Source: an uncultured Opitutia bacterium
Lineage (GTDB): Bacteria > Verrucomicrobiota > Verrucomicrobiia > Opitutales > Opitutaceae
Reading direction: 5' to 3'
Assembly: GCA_903827245.1 (NCBI GenBank)
Contig: CAIKHO010000030.1
Location: 103,743 to 167,742 of the forward strand
Length of the DNA: 64,000 bases
Below are positions 15,176-24,157 of this stretch, one piece after another. Position 1 is the first letter of the stretch; each line of letters starts with the position of its first letter. The translations under genes were made by a program, and so were the position numbers. The notes under the pieces were generated by a model. It ran no database searches. It was not told the origin of the DNA and saw only the letters and a program-made list of their open reading frames with translations.

Positions 15176-18067
15176 ATGAATATCCGTTTCAAACCCCGGT
15201 ATCCCTTTGTCGTGACACTCGCCCTTTCGGCCGCCGCGTCGCTCTCCGCCGCCCAGGCTTGGCGGGAAATCACCATGCCGACAGTCGCCGAGGCCGCCGC
15301 CGCGTTTCCCCAGCCGCCCACGGAGTTCAGCGCCATTCACTGGGCCATCTGGGGCGGCCCCCAGACCAAGGAGCGCATCATCGCCGACATCGAGCACGCC
15401 CATGCCAACGGCGTCGGCGTCTACATGATCGACAACTCCCAGCGCGTGCAGCCGAAGTACCTCTCCCCGGAGTACATGGACCTCGTGAAGACCGTCGTCC
15501 AGGAGTGCAAGAAACGAGGCATGAAAGTCTGGATCGAGGGCGACTGCGGCTATCCCGACGGTTTCGCCGGCGGCCTGATCACTCGCGACTATCCGCAACT
15601 CGGCATGCAGGGCATCCTCGCCGACGCGCACAGCACCGTCCCCGCCGGCCAGACCCTCGATCTTCCCTTGCCCGCCGATACCCTCGGCATCCTGGCCTAC
15701 GCTCGTCCCGAAGCCGGAGCACCGCCGGCCGACGCGGCCGCACCGTCAGTGAAGGAGTTTCCGCTGCCGGCCGACAATATTTTCAAGTACACGGCGCCGC
15801 GGGGTGGCGCCGGTGAGCTGACCGTCCAGTTGCCCAACGCCGAGGTGCGCTACAACGTCACCGTCGGCGAGCCGTTCAGCATCCCCGTGCCCGCTGGCAC
15901 GAAACGCATCTTTCTCACCGCGGCCGCCGCGGGCGGCGGCCGCGGCCGGGGTGGTCGCGGCGCTGGCGGCGCGCCCGAGGGCACCACGGTGCCGCTGCCG
16001 GCCGACGGGCATCTCAAGTGGACCGCGCCCGCCGGCACGGGATCATGGGAGATTGCCTTCATCCGCCATGCCTACCGCACTTCGCCCACGCGCAATGACA
16101 ACGGCGACGACGGTGGCGCCACCAAGGACACGCTCTTCACGCTCATCGACTATCTCGATCCCGTCGCCACCGACACCTACCTGAAGGTGATCTACGGCGC
16201 CTACGAGCAGGCCGTCGGCGAGGAGTTCGGCAAGACCATCCTCGGCTTCCGCGCCGACGAGACCGACTACTCCGGCGTCACGCCTTGGACGCCCAAGCTG
16301 CTCGAGACCTTCCAGGCGATGAAGGGCTACGATCTGAAACCCTACATCCCCCTGATCTTCGGCGGCCATCTGACGCCCGAGGCGCTGCGCGCCAAGGCCG
16401 ACTATGCGGACGTGTGGAGCCGCATGTTCCGCGACAACTTCTACCGGCACATGGGTGAATGGTGCACGTCGCGCAACATGGAGTTCATGATCCACCTCAA
16501 CCATGAGGAGACGATGATGTCGCTGGTCGGCAGCGAGGGCTCCTTCTGGCGCGACATGCGCTACACCGGCGTGCCCGGCATCGACAATCTCAACCAGATC
16601 GGCCCGGGCATCACCGCGGACTTCCCGAAGCTCGCCGCCTCGGCCGCGCACATCGACGGGCATCCCCTCGCGTGGGAGGAGTCCGGCGGCAGCCCCAGCC
16701 AGACGGGAAAGTTCACCACCGACTACCACCTCGTCCGCGGCGTCAATTACCTGAACATCCGCGGCCTCAATGGCGCGCCGCCCGCGGCCGGCGCGACCCT
16801 GCTCGACCTGCCTTCCACCATGGGTCACTACGTCAGCCGCGCCCAGTACCTGCTGGCCGTCGGCCGGCCGGCCGCGCAGGTCGCACTGCTCCACCCGACC
16901 GACAGCATGTGGTATGGCGACCGTGACGCGGACACCGACACCGTGAGCATCGTGACGCAGTTGCTCGAGCATCAGATCGACTTCGATCACATCGACGCGG
17001 AATCGTTGATCACAGACTGCACGTTCGCGAACGGCGGCCTGAGGAATCTTAGCGGACAGGTCTACCACGCCGTGATCGTCCCGACTTCCACCGTGATCCA
17101 GCAGGCCGTGCTGGCCCGGCTGAGGGAATTTGCCCGCGGTGGCGGCAAGGTCGTCTTTGTCGGCCGGACGCCGACGATGGTAATGGACCGTAATTTCCTG
17201 CAGGTCGCGGACGGCGCGCCAGACCTGGGCTTTGCGACGCTCGAGCCAACCCCCAGGATCACCGCGCGCGTCGTCGCGGCGCTGCCCGCGCCCGACGTCA
17301 AGCTCGACGCCGTCGCACCGGCAATTAAGTACAACCACCGTTCGTACAAGGACGGCGAGGTATATTTCTTCTTCAACGAATCCAAGGAAACTCTGGCCCG
17401 CACCGCGACGATTGCTGGCCAGGGTCAGGTTCAGGTGTGGGACGCGACCACCGGGACCATCCACCCGCTGGCCGGCGTGGCGCGTGCCACGGGCAGCGTG
17501 GTGGTGCCCCTGAATCTTGCGCCGCAGGAAGCGCGTTTCATCGTGATCGGCGCCCTCCCGGCGAGTGCCGGCGACCCGGTGCCGAGCGTCTCCACCGGCC
17601 AGCCTGTCGCCAGTCTCGACGGGGACTGGTCGGTGACGCTGGGTGAAAAGCAACTGACCGCGCCGCTCAAACCGTGGGACGAGATGGGCGTCACGGCATT
17701 CGCCGGCACGGCCGTGTACAAGCGGGACTTCACCTCGGACGCGGCTCCGCAGGGGAAGCACGTCTATCTCGACCTGGGCAATGTCCATGAACTCGCCCGC
17801 GTCCGCCTGAATGGCGAGGAATTCGCCGCGAGTCCCTGGCCGCCGTACCTCTGGGATGTGACCGCTGCCATCAAGAGCGGCGCGAACACGCTCGAAGTTC
17901 AGGTGCAGCCCGCTCCACCCGCCGCGGCACGCGGCCGGGCGATGGGGCCTCCCGGCGCTCCCGCCGGCGTTCCTCCCGGAGGCTTCGGGCCCCCGCCGCC
18001 AGCGACTCCCGCCCCAGCCGCCACCGGCTCGGGCCTGCTCGGTCCGGTGCGTATCGTGGCGCAATAA
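15176..18067 (+). CDS. GH106-like alpha-L-rhamnosidase, secreted
   Basis: The protein has 963 residues with a signal peptide (to about residue 26). The N-terminal catalytic barrel contains FSAIHWAIWGGPQ, GVGVYMIDNS and KRGMKVWIEGDCGYPDG; beta-rich insertions follow at about 160-300. The central part holds LGFRADETDYSGV, FMIHLNHEET and WEESGGSPSQTGKF. At about 790-915 there is a GH2-like galactose-binding domain (LDGDWSVTLG, LDLGNVHELARVRLNGEEF). GH106 enzymes release L-rhamnose from rhamnogalacturonan and related glycans. Two low-complexity Arg/Gly or Pro/Ala tracts occur (about 250-272 and the last 45 residues). It precedes the FG-GAP and binding-domain genes. A paralogue is at 30287. Confidence 0.85.
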   Translation: MNIRFKPRYPFVVTLALSAAASLSAAQAWREITMPTVAEAAAAFPQPPTEFSAIHWAIWGGPQTKERIIADIEHAHANGVGVYMIDNSQRVQPKYLSPEYMDLVKTVVQECKKRGMKVWIEGDCGYPDGFAGGLITRDYPQLGMQGILADAHSTVPAGQTLDLPLPADTLGILAYARPEAGAPPADAAAPSVKEFPLPADNIFKYTAPRGGAGELTVQLPNAEVRYNVTVGEPFSIPVPAGTKRIFLTAAAAGGGRGRGGRGAGGAPEGTTVPLPADGHLKWTAPAGTGSWEIAFIRHAYRTSPTRNDNGDDGGATKDTLFTLIDYLDPVATDTYLKVIYGAYEQAVGEEFGKTILGFRADETDYSGVTPWTPKLLETFQAMKGYDLKPYIPLIFGGHLTPEALRAKADYADVWSRMFRDNFYRHMGEWCTSRNMEFMIHLNHEETMMSLVGSEGSFWRDMRYTGVPGIDNLNQIGPGITADFPKLAASAAHIDGHPLAWEESGGSPSQTGKFTTDYHLVRGVNYLNIRGLNGAPPAAGATLLDLPSTMGHYVSRAQYLLAVGRPAAQVALLHPTDSMWYGDRDADTDTVSIVTQLLEHQIDFDHIDAESLITDCTFANGGLRNLSGQVYHAVIVPTSTVIQQAVLARLREFARGGGKVVFVGRTPTMVMDRNFLQVADGAPDLGFATLEPTPRITARVVAALPAPDVKLDAVAPAIKYNHRSYKDGEVYFFFNESKETLARTATIAGQGQVQVWDATTGTIHPLAGVARATGSVVVPLNLAPQEARFIVIGALPASAGDPVPSVSTGQPVASLDGDWSVTLGEKQLTAPLKPWDEMGVTAFAGTAVYKRDFTSDAAPQGKHVYLDLGNVHELARVRLNGEEFAASPWPPYLWDVTAAIKSGANTLEVQVQPAPPAAARGRAMGPPGAPAGVPPGGFGPPPPATPAPAATGSGLLGPVRIVAQ

Positions 18068-18105
18068 ACGTTACACACGTATGGTGGGCCAGTTTGAGAT
18101 TCTTC

Positions 18106-18158
18106 GTAGGCCGCGAGTTTGCTCGCGCCCTCAGAGCGCCTGCGAGAAGGCGGCCTAC
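18106..18158. repeat. Palindromic repeat family E
   Basis: The arms GTAGGCCGCGAGTTTGCTCG and GCGAGAAGGCGGCCTAC are inverted with a short loop. It lies in the gap 18068-18436; a family-H-like arm (CACGGAGACACAGAGGGACG) is further on near 18273. Another copy of E is at 23968. Confidence 0.75.
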
Positions 18159-18436
18159 CATGGAATACCGCTCGACGACCTGACGCAGCATCAACCGAAG
18201 GCCCGAGCCTTGAGCGAACCCTGAGTCTTCGTCCCTCGGTGGTGAAAAATCCGGATCAAAAACCGGATTAACCACGGAGACACAGAGGGACGAAGGCCGG
18301 ACGCAATTTGGTGGGCAACTTCCCCACATGCCGCCCGTCTGGCCTCGGCTGACCCAATCCTTCTGCCCCTGTTAATCCCGCCCCATCTATAACCGACCCT
18401 CTCGGTTCAAGCCTTTCCGTCGTTCGCGCTGCCCCC

Positions 18437-20212
18437 ATGAAGACATTCCTGATTGCACTGGCTTTGGTCTCTTTCCTGCCCGCCATGTCGCGCGCCGCCG
18501 CGCCCGTGCGCTCGGGCATCGTGGTCCTCGATGCCACCTCGTTTTTGGGCGAACTGCCCGATGGCGACACCGCGCAAAACGGCCCGCCGCGCACCGGCGG
18601 GGGCGGACGCCGCGGGGCGGCTCCGGCGACGGCCGCCGCGCGTCCGGTCCCGACCTTCACGTTTGAGAACTTCGCCATCAATCTCACCGCGCCGACTCCG
18701 TTCTCCGCCAAGGCCGACATTCCGCAGGCCGGCACGTGGTATCTCTATGTGCGGTCGCGCAGCGCCACGGAAGGGAGTTCCTTCAAGGTTTCCGTCGGCG
18801 GCAAACCCAGCCCCGAAACCTTCGGCGCGGCCCCTGCCGGCGCGTTCCAGTCCGGCGGGAGCTTCACTCTTCCCGCCGGCCCGCTCAAGGTCACGCTCAC
18901 CGACATCCATCCCGGCAGCGCGTTCGACGTCCTGCTGCTGTCGACCAAGCCCGATCTCAAGGAATCCGATCTGGACCCGCTGCAATATCCCGACGACATC
19001 GTCCTCCTGAAGGAATACCCGCTGCCCGTCGTCATCGACGGCGTGAAATTTGGCGACCTCAACGGCGACGGCAAAACCGACCTCGTCGTCCTGACGCCCA
19101 ACTACTCGACCTACGCCTACGACAACAGCGGCAAGGAGCTCTGGCACTACGACGCCCCGGTCGCCGGCACCGCCGAGCGTTCCCAGTTCGAGGCTCCCGG
19201 CAACGTCTGGGACTTCGACCATGACGGCAAGGCCGAGGTCATCGCCTGGCGGATGATCGACGGGAAGGAATACCTCGTGATGTACGAGGGCGCCACCGGG
19301 GAAATTAAGTACAAGATCGAATGGCCCACGCCGGCGCTGCCGCACGTGTACAACAATTTCCGCACCGCCATCGCCAAGCTTCATCCCGGGTATCCCGACA
19401 GCCTGATTGTCTACACCGACTCCGGCGGCACCGTTTCGATCAATGCCTACGGCCCGACCCTCAACCTGCTCTGGTCCTACAGCCATCCGCGCCTCAAGGA
19501 CTACCACGGCCATTACATTTATCCCGTCGACATCAACGGCGACGGCCTTGACGAGGTCTACGTCGCCCACGTGATGCTCGACCACAACGGTCACGAGCTC
19601 TGGAACAACTACGCGGAATTTCCCGACAACCACGATCACATCGACTCCGCCCGCGTTCTCGACCTGAACGGCGACGGCAAGCTCGAACTCATCACCGGCC
19701 AGTCCGACGTCGGCACCGTGATGTACGACGCGGTCACCGGCAAACTCCTCTGGCAGCGCTTCGCCAACCACAACCAGAAGATCGAGGCCGGTTACTACCG
19801 CGCCGACATCCCCGGCCAGGTGGTGGTCGCCAGCTCCCGCTTTTATGTCGGCGGCCTCGGCGCCCTGCTTCGCTGGTACGATCCCAAGGGCAACCGCATC
19901 GACATCTGGCCGCACAACCCCATTCCCGGCAACCCGAACTTCGTGAAGGGCGACTTCAAGGGTGACGGCAAGAACGCGCTTTTCTGGCAGCGCTTCCGCA
20001 TCGAGCCCGACGGCACCGGCACGATCGCCTTCCCCGACGAGGCCTTCCACATGTTCGACTTCATGGGCATCGGCACCGACCAGGTCATCACCGTCAGCCG
20101 CAATGGCCTGGTCCGGATCTACGGCTACAAGAACGCCAAGCCCAACCCCACCGCCGCCAAAAGCGACCCAGTCTACCGCGCCCACTCCATCTCGAACCAC
20201 ACGCATTATTGA
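18437..20212 (+). CDS. Secreted FG-GAP/VCBS beta-propeller protein, rhamnogalacturonan lyase-like
   Basis: The protein has 591 residues with a signal peptide (MKTFLIALALVSFLPAMSRA). An Arg/Gly tract (about 51-64) leads to a beta-sandwich (about 70-175). The rest is an eight-blade-like propeller with calcium-type repeats: DLNGDGKTDLVVL, DFDHDGKAEVIAW, DINGDGLDEVYVAH and DLNGDGKLELITG. This blade pattern and the EAGYYRADIPG and WYDPKGNRIDIWPH segments resemble family PL11 rhamnogalacturonan lyases, without certainty about catalytic residues. It probably belongs with the GH106-like gene upstream and the acetylesterase-type domain downstream. Confidence 0.8.
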   Translation: MKTFLIALALVSFLPAMSRAAAPVRSGIVVLDATSFLGELPDGDTAQNGPPRTGGGGRRGAAPATAAARPVPTFTFENFAINLTAPTPFSAKADIPQAGTWYLYVRSRSATEGSSFKVSVGGKPSPETFGAAPAGAFQSGGSFTLPAGPLKVTLTDIHPGSAFDVLLLSTKPDLKESDLDPLQYPDDIVLLKEYPLPVVIDGVKFGDLNGDGKTDLVVLTPNYSTYAYDNSGKELWHYDAPVAGTAERSQFEAPGNVWDFDHDGKAEVIAWRMIDGKEYLVMYEGATGEIKYKIEWPTPALPHVYNNFRTAIAKLHPGYPDSLIVYTDSGGTVSINAYGPTLNLLWSYSHPRLKDYHGHYIYPVDINGDGLDEVYVAHVMLDHNGHELWNNYAEFPDNHDHIDSARVLDLNGDGKLELITGQSDVGTVMYDAVTGKLLWQRFANHNQKIEAGYYRADIPGQVVVASSRFYVGGLGALLRWYDPKGNRIDIWPHNPIPGNPNFVKGDFKGDGKNALFWQRFRIEPDGTGTIAFPDEAFHMFDFMGIGTDQVITVSRNGLVRIYGYKNAKPNPTAAKSDPVYRAHSISNHTHY

Positions 20213-20213
20213 A

Positions 20214-20321
20214 TCGAGCGACACACCCCGTCGCTTCGCGCCACCCCTCTTCCTAGAGGGGAGCCGAGCCAGATCCCCTCTAAAAAGAGGGGTGCCCAAC
20301 GGGCGGGGTGTGTCGGCTCGA
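20214..20321. repeat. Palindromic repeat family M
   Basis: The outer arms TCGAGCGACACACCCCG and CGGGGTGTGTCGGCTCGA are inverted; inner arms CCACCCCTCTTCC and AAGAGGGGTG and a central AGAGGGGAG/GATCCCCTC pair make it a branched structure. It directly follows the stop of the propeller gene. Confidence 0.8.
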
Positions 20322-20364
20322 CGATCCGCTCCCAGCGAAAACCGGACGAACCACCCAATTCACC

Positions 20365-20961
20365 ATGACCCCCGACATTCCCACATCCAATGACCCGCTC
20401 ACCGCCCCGAGCCCGTCGTCGATCCGTTCTTCCTTCTTCGCAATTCGTACTTCATTCGCCCTTCTGGGCACCTCCCTGCTCCTTTCCGCCGCCGCCTTCG
20501 CCGGCGTCTTCTACCCCGACGGCGCCACGACGATGCACTTCGCCTTCGAGGGCAGCCCGAACGGCGACCGCCCGATCGTCCGGCCTCCGGCGTTTTATCA
20601 TGCCGACGACGGCTTCGGTTTCGTCAATTCATCTGGATTGATCGGCACCAACCTCGGCGTCACCGCGCCAAAATATTTCCGCTTCGACGTCAACTTGCCC
20701 GCCGGCACCTACGACGTCTCCGTCACGCTGGGTGGCACGCAGGAGGAATCGGTCACCAGCATCAAGGCCGAGAACCAGCCGACGTCCGCACAGGACGTCC
20801 ACGCCGCCCGCGGACAAACCGCCGTGAAATCCTTCACCGTGACCGTCAAGCATGGTCCCGCCGGCGACAACTCCCTCGAGGGCGACGCCTGCCTGAACCT
20901 CGAATTCTCCGGCACGAACCCGTCCATGATGAAGCTCGACATCAAGCCGAGCGCGAAGTGA
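20365..20961 (+). CDS. Stand-alone rhamnogalacturonan acetylesterase-type N-terminal binding domain
   Basis: The protein has 198 residues. After a signal peptide (LLGTSLLLSAAAFA) the mature region is one beta-sandwich of about 150 residues: FAFEGSPNGDR, HADDGFGFVNSS, KYFRFDVNLPAGTYDVSVTL, TSIKAENQP, and a terminal NLEFSGTNPSMMKLDI. In CE12 acetylesterases this domain precedes a GDSL-type esterase. Here no GDSL motif or esterase domain follows, and the chain ends at SAK. It may act as a secreted carbohydrate-binding or sensing module. The ATG at 20365 is chosen over an upstream frame extension that enters repeat M. Confidence 0.65.
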   Translation: MTPDIPTSNDPLTAPSPSSIRSSFFAIRTSFALLGTSLLLSAAAFAGVFYPDGATTMHFAFEGSPNGDRPIVRPPAFYHADDGFGFVNSSGLIGTNLGVTAPKYFRFDVNLPAGTYDVSVTLGGTQEESVTSIKAENQPTSAQDVHAARGQTAVKSFTVTVKHGPAGDNSLEGDACLNLEFSGTNPSMMKLDIKPSAK

Positions 20962-20973
20962 TCGGCAGCCATC

Positions 20974-21092
20974 GGTGGAGCGCGTTGACCCCAACGCGCT
21001 GAAAACCTCCGTCCGCACTTGGCCGACGACGAAGCCAAACTCCTTCGCCAGGCTCAGCGCAAGCAAAGCATTGGGGTCAATGCGTTCCACCC
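20974..21092. repeat. Palindromic repeat family D, long copy
   Basis: The outer arms GGTGGAGCGCGTTGACCCCA and TTGGGGTCAATGCGTTCCAC are nearly perfectly inverted around a loop of about 80 bp. It lies between the acetylesterase-type protein and the alcohol dehydrogenase. Confidence 0.8.
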
Positions 21093-21193
21093 GTAGGGGC
21101 GTCGTCGGGCGACGCCGCTGCCATCGTATTTCCCTTCGCAAGTTGCAGTTCCCGCGAAGCTGCCAACGTTGGGCTCCAATCCGATCCCCTCCC

Positions 21194-22255
21194 ATGACCA
21201 AACCCATTTGCTATTCCACCAAGGCTTTCTCCACCGCCAGCGCCACTTCCCCGCTCGGCGCGACCAACATTGAGCGCCGCAACCCGACCGCCAGCGACGT
21301 CCAGATCAAGATCCTCTACTGCGGCGTCTGCCATTCCGACCTGCACTTCGCGCGCAACGAGTGGGGCTTCACGCAGTATCCGGCCGTGCCCGGCCATGAG
21401 ATCGTCGGGCGCGTGACCGCCGTCGGGAGCGGGGTCACTAAGTTCAAGGTCGGCGACACGGTGGGCGTCGGCTGCCTCGTCGACTCCTGCCGCACGTGCC
21501 CGAACTGTCGCGCCGGCTTCGAGCAATTCTGCGACAGCGGCATGGTCGGAACCTACGGCGGCATGGACAAGCATCTCGGCACGCCGACGCTCGGCGGCTA
21601 TTCGCAGAGCATCGTGGTGACGGAGGACTTCGTGCTCCGGATGCCCGCCAACCTCGATCCCGCGGCCGCCGCTCCGCTGCTCTGTGCGGGCATCACCACC
21701 TATTCCCCCCTGCGCCACTGGAAGGTCGGCCCCGGGCAGAAGGTCGGCATCGTCGGCCTGGGCGGCCTCGGGCACATGGGCGTCAAGTTCGCCAAGGCGT
21801 TCGGTGCCCACGTCGTGCTGTTCACCACGTCGCCCGGCAAGATCGCGGACGGCAAGCGCCTCGGCGCCCACGAGGTGGTCGTCTCCACGGACGAGGCCCA
21901 GATGCAGGCCCAGGCCGGCAGCTTCGATTTCATCCTCGATGCCGTGTCCGCCAGCCACGACCTCAACGCCTACCTCAACCTTTTGAAGCGCGACGGAAAC
22001 CTGGTGCTGGTCGGCGCGCCCGAAAAGCCCCTGCCCGTGGCGGCGTTCCCGCTCCTGATGCGCCGCCGCTCCCTCTCCGGTTCGCTGATCGGCGGACTGC
22101 CCGAGACGCAGGAGATGCTGGATTTCTGCGGCACCCACAACATCACCAGTGACATCGAGATGATCCGGATGGACCAGATCAACGGCGCCTACGAACGCAT
22201 GCTGAAGAGCGACGTGAAATACCGCTTCGTGATCGACATGGCCTCGCTCGCCTGA
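21194..22255 (+). CDS. Zinc-dependent NAD(P) alcohol dehydrogenase (cinnamyl alcohol dehydrogenase/YahK type)
   Basis: The protein has 353 residues of the medium-chain dehydrogenase family. The catalytic zinc site is YCGVCHSDLHFA with PGHEIVGRV; the structural zinc site is CLVDSCRTCPNCRAGFEQFC-like (four cysteines); the Rossmann glycine motif is VGLGGLGHMG. MGVKFAKAFGAHVV and the GAPEKPLPVAAFPLL block match the YahK-type aldehyde reductase subgroup, which usually prefers NADPH. It acts in the cytoplasm. The ATG at 21194 is preceded by repeat D, so the open frame further upstream is discounted. Confidence 0.92.
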   Translation: MTKPICYSTKAFSTASATSPLGATNIERRNPTASDVQIKILYCGVCHSDLHFARNEWGFTQYPAVPGHEIVGRVTAVGSGVTKFKVGDTVGVGCLVDSCRTCPNCRAGFEQFCDSGMVGTYGGMDKHLGTPTLGGYSQSIVVTEDFVLRMPANLDPAAAAPLLCAGITTYSPLRHWKVGPGQKVGIVGLGGLGHMGVKFAKAFGAHVVLFTTSPGKIADGKRLGAHEVVVSTDEAQMQAQAGSFDFILDAVSASHDLNAYLNLLKRDGNLVLVGAPEKPLPVAAFPLLMRRRSLSGSLIGGLPETQEMLDFCGTHNITSDIEMIRMDQINGAYERMLKSDVKYRFVIDMASLA

Positions 22256-22309
22256 GGCGGAATCATGCCGTTAGAAGCCGGTTTTAAAGTGAGACTGCCG
22301 GGCTGAAAA

Positions 22310-22338
22310 GGTGGCCGCCGACCTCCGGGCGGCGGATT
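22310..22338. repeat. Palindromic repeat family J, half copy
   Basis: A single arm GGTGGCCGCCGACCTCCGGG. The full element is at 47087. It lies in the 385-bp gap 22256-22640 with repeat B and a terminator. Confidence 0.6.
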
Positions 22339-22448
22339 GGAGACGTGCGCAAGTCAATCGTGCCCGAATGAGCCAGAGGCGCCCAAGGGCATGCATGCCT
22401 TTGGCGCGTCACGACCCACCTCGATCCAACTCCTGGGAAGCATCCCTT

Positions 22449-22511
22449 GTTTGTAGTCCCGGCTTCAGCCGGAATCTGAAAAGCCTTCCGGCTGAAGCCG
22501 GGACTACGAAC
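22449..22511. repeat. Palindromic repeat family B, second copy
   Basis: The arms GTTTGTAGTCCCGGCTTCAG and its complement, with an internal second pair (GCCGGAATC, CTTCCGGCT). It is highly similar to the copy at 7798, with a longer loop. Confidence 0.85.
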
Positions 22512-22589
22512 GCCGGGGTCCTGCTTCGTCCCGTCACGGGCAAAACCGTGTATTGCGGCCGGGACTGCATGAGTCCGGCAGCACCGGCC

Positions 22590-22619
22590 AAAAAAAAGCC
22601 GCGCCCTTCAAGGCGCGGC
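22590..22619 (-). terminator. Rho-independent terminator for the YVTN propeller gene
   Basis: On the minus strand an 8-bp stem GCCGCGCC/GGCGCGGC with a six-base loop is followed by eight consecutive T. It lies 21 bases after the stop codon of the gene at 22641. Confidence 0.88.
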
Positions 22620-22640
22620 GGATTCTTAGCCCTCGGCTGA

Positions 22641-23801
22641 TTATCGGCCGATAAACATGACGTCCAGGAGCTGCGGACCGCTGGGGCCCGCCTTGCCGCG
22701 GCCACCGCGACCGGCGTCGCCTTGCGGTCCACCGGCACCCGGGGCCGCCGCCACGGGCGCGGGAGGAGCCACCGGCGCCGGGGCTGGCGCTGCGCCCGGG
22801 GCGGGCGGCACCGCTTCCCGCGTGATCACGATGACATGGTCGGTCTTCGTATCCAGCGTGCAGGTCTTGCCGCCCGCCTTCGTTTGCACCGTGTCCTCAA
22901 GGACAAATTCCGTCGGGCTGTTCTCCTTGATGACGGACATCGTGCCGTTCCCGTGCGAGCTGAACGCCTCCATCGTGCGGGCATCAAATGCCGCGCCATC
23001 GCTGCTGCCGGCCAGCGGCAGGGTCGCGAGGATCTTCCCGTCGGTCGCGCTGACGATTACGCAGGTGGGCGTGCCGCCGTTGCCGCCGCGGCACATCGCG
23101 AAAAGAATGTGGTTCTTGGCATCGATCGCCAGGCCCGCCGGCCCCGCGCCTTTCTCGCCGAGGTCGAGAAATCCGGTCACCTTGAGCGTCTTCGCATCCA
23201 CCACCGCGATGTGGTGCTGGTTGGCCACGTCGAAATAGAGATGGCCCTCGCCGTCCGTCGCACCCTGCTCGACGGCCGCATTGCCGCCATCCGGTCCAAT
23301 GGCGTCCACCGTGCCGACGATCGAACCGTCCTTGGAGTCGATCACGAGCAGGTTGGGAGCCTTGTGGCTGAGAATGAAGAAGTGATGGGTCAGGGCATCG
23401 AAGAGATAGCCGTCCGCCCCCGGCGCCGGCACGGTCTTGATCACCTCGAGGGTCTTGGTGTTGAAAAAGGTCGCGGGATTGCCGGAAACCAGACCGGTGT
23501 GGTTTTCCGGGTCGATCGCGACGCCGTGCCCCGATGCATTGGGCAGGCTACCGGCCAGCTTGTAGGTATCGAGGTCGAACAGGCTCACCACATTGCCGCA
23601 GGCCACATAGACCCGGCGGTTGAGACTGTCCGCCGTGACGTAGTCAATCCCGCCGGCGGCAGGAATCTGCGTGGTCGCAAGGATCGTGAACGGCTTGGCG
23701 GCGGAATCGGCGGCCGGAGCGATAGGGGCGAGGCCGAAAAACGCGGCCAGGCCCAGAACGGTCGGAAATAGCAGGCGGGGTGATTGGGGAAGTTTTTTCA
23801 T
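22641..23801 (-). CDS. Secreted YVTN-family beta-propeller protein
   Basis: The protein has 386 residues with a signal peptide (to about residue 33). It contains repeated propeller blades with DYVTADSLNRRVYVACGN, GHGVAIDPENHTGLV, LAIDAKNHILFAMC and CTLDTKTDHVIVI. The last 45 residues are a Pro/Ala tract followed by a Gly/Arg tract (GDAGRGGRGKAG) and a short hydrophobic end LLDVMFIGR. The tail resembles tracts in neighbouring secreted proteins at 15176, 18437, 30287 and 33257. Start at the ATG 23801 is preferred over an upstream in-frame ATG because it begins the signal peptide. Function unknown; likely binding or sensing in the periplasm. Confidence 0.8.
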   Translation of the reverse strand: MKKLPQSPRLLFPTVLGLAAFFGLAPIAPAADSAAKPFTILATTQIPAAGGIDYVTADSLNRRVYVACGNVVSLFDLDTYKLAGSLPNASGHGVAIDPENHTGLVSGNPATFFNTKTLEVIKTVPAPGADGYLFDALTHHFFILSHKAPNLLVIDSKDGSIVGTVDAIGPDGGNAAVEQGATDGEGHLYFDVANQHHIAVVDAKTLKVTGFLDLGEKGAGPAGLAIDAKNHILFAMCRGGNGGTPTCVIVSATDGKILATLPLAGSSDGAAFDARTMEAFSSHGNGTMSVIKENSPTEFVLEDTVQTKAGGKTCTLDTKTDHVIVITREAVPPAPGAAPAPAPVAPPAPVAAAPGAGGPQGDAGRGGRGKAGPSGPQLLDVMFIGR

Positions 23802-23910
23802 GGAGAGGGGTGACTGTAGTCCACGCTGAATCGAACTCACGTCCAAACCGTGCAGGGATGATTACAATGTCGTAATCTGTCCTGCCGTCTTCGTTTCGGC
23901 CCCGAAATGG

Positions 23911-24089
23911 TTTCGCGCAGACGCGCAGGGGCGCAGAGACGATCCTGGAGCGATTTAGGCCTTCACGTAGGCCGCCTGCTTGCAGGCGCGGGTAGAGCCC
24001 AGAGCGCGAGCAAGCTCGCAGCCTACCTTTGACATATCGATTCCTCGCACCCTGTTCCCGCTCTGCGTCCCTGCGCCTCTGCGCGAACC
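23911..24089. repeat. Palindromic repeat family H, copy
   Basis: The arms GGTTTCGCGCAGACGCGCAG and GCGCCTCTGCGCGAACC are inverted around a family-E element. They occupy most of the divergent gap 23802-24157. Confidence 0.75.
23968..24026. repeat. Palindromic repeat family E, nested in H
   Basis: The arms GTAGGCCGCCTGCTTGCAGG and GCGAGCAAGCTCGCAGCCTAC are inverted. The element sits wholly inside the loop of the surrounding family-H pair, which suggests one inserted into the other. Confidence 0.78.
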
Positions 24090-24157
24090 AATCCTCCTCC
24101 CCGCGCACTCTTGGCTGGCCAAAATCGCCCGGTCCCGTTCGATGGCTTCCCTTTCTT

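Noticed and set aside
16043..18064. A 673-codon open frame on the minus strand opposite the GH106-like gene
   Set aside because: It is antisense to a clear glycoside hydrolase and its composition (Arg/Gly/Val-rich, no motifs) is what high-GC codon bias produces on the opposite strand.
18407..20299. A 630-codon minus-strand frame opposite the FG-GAP gene
   Set aside because: Val/Gly-rich shadow of the repeated DGDG codons; no domain or start context.
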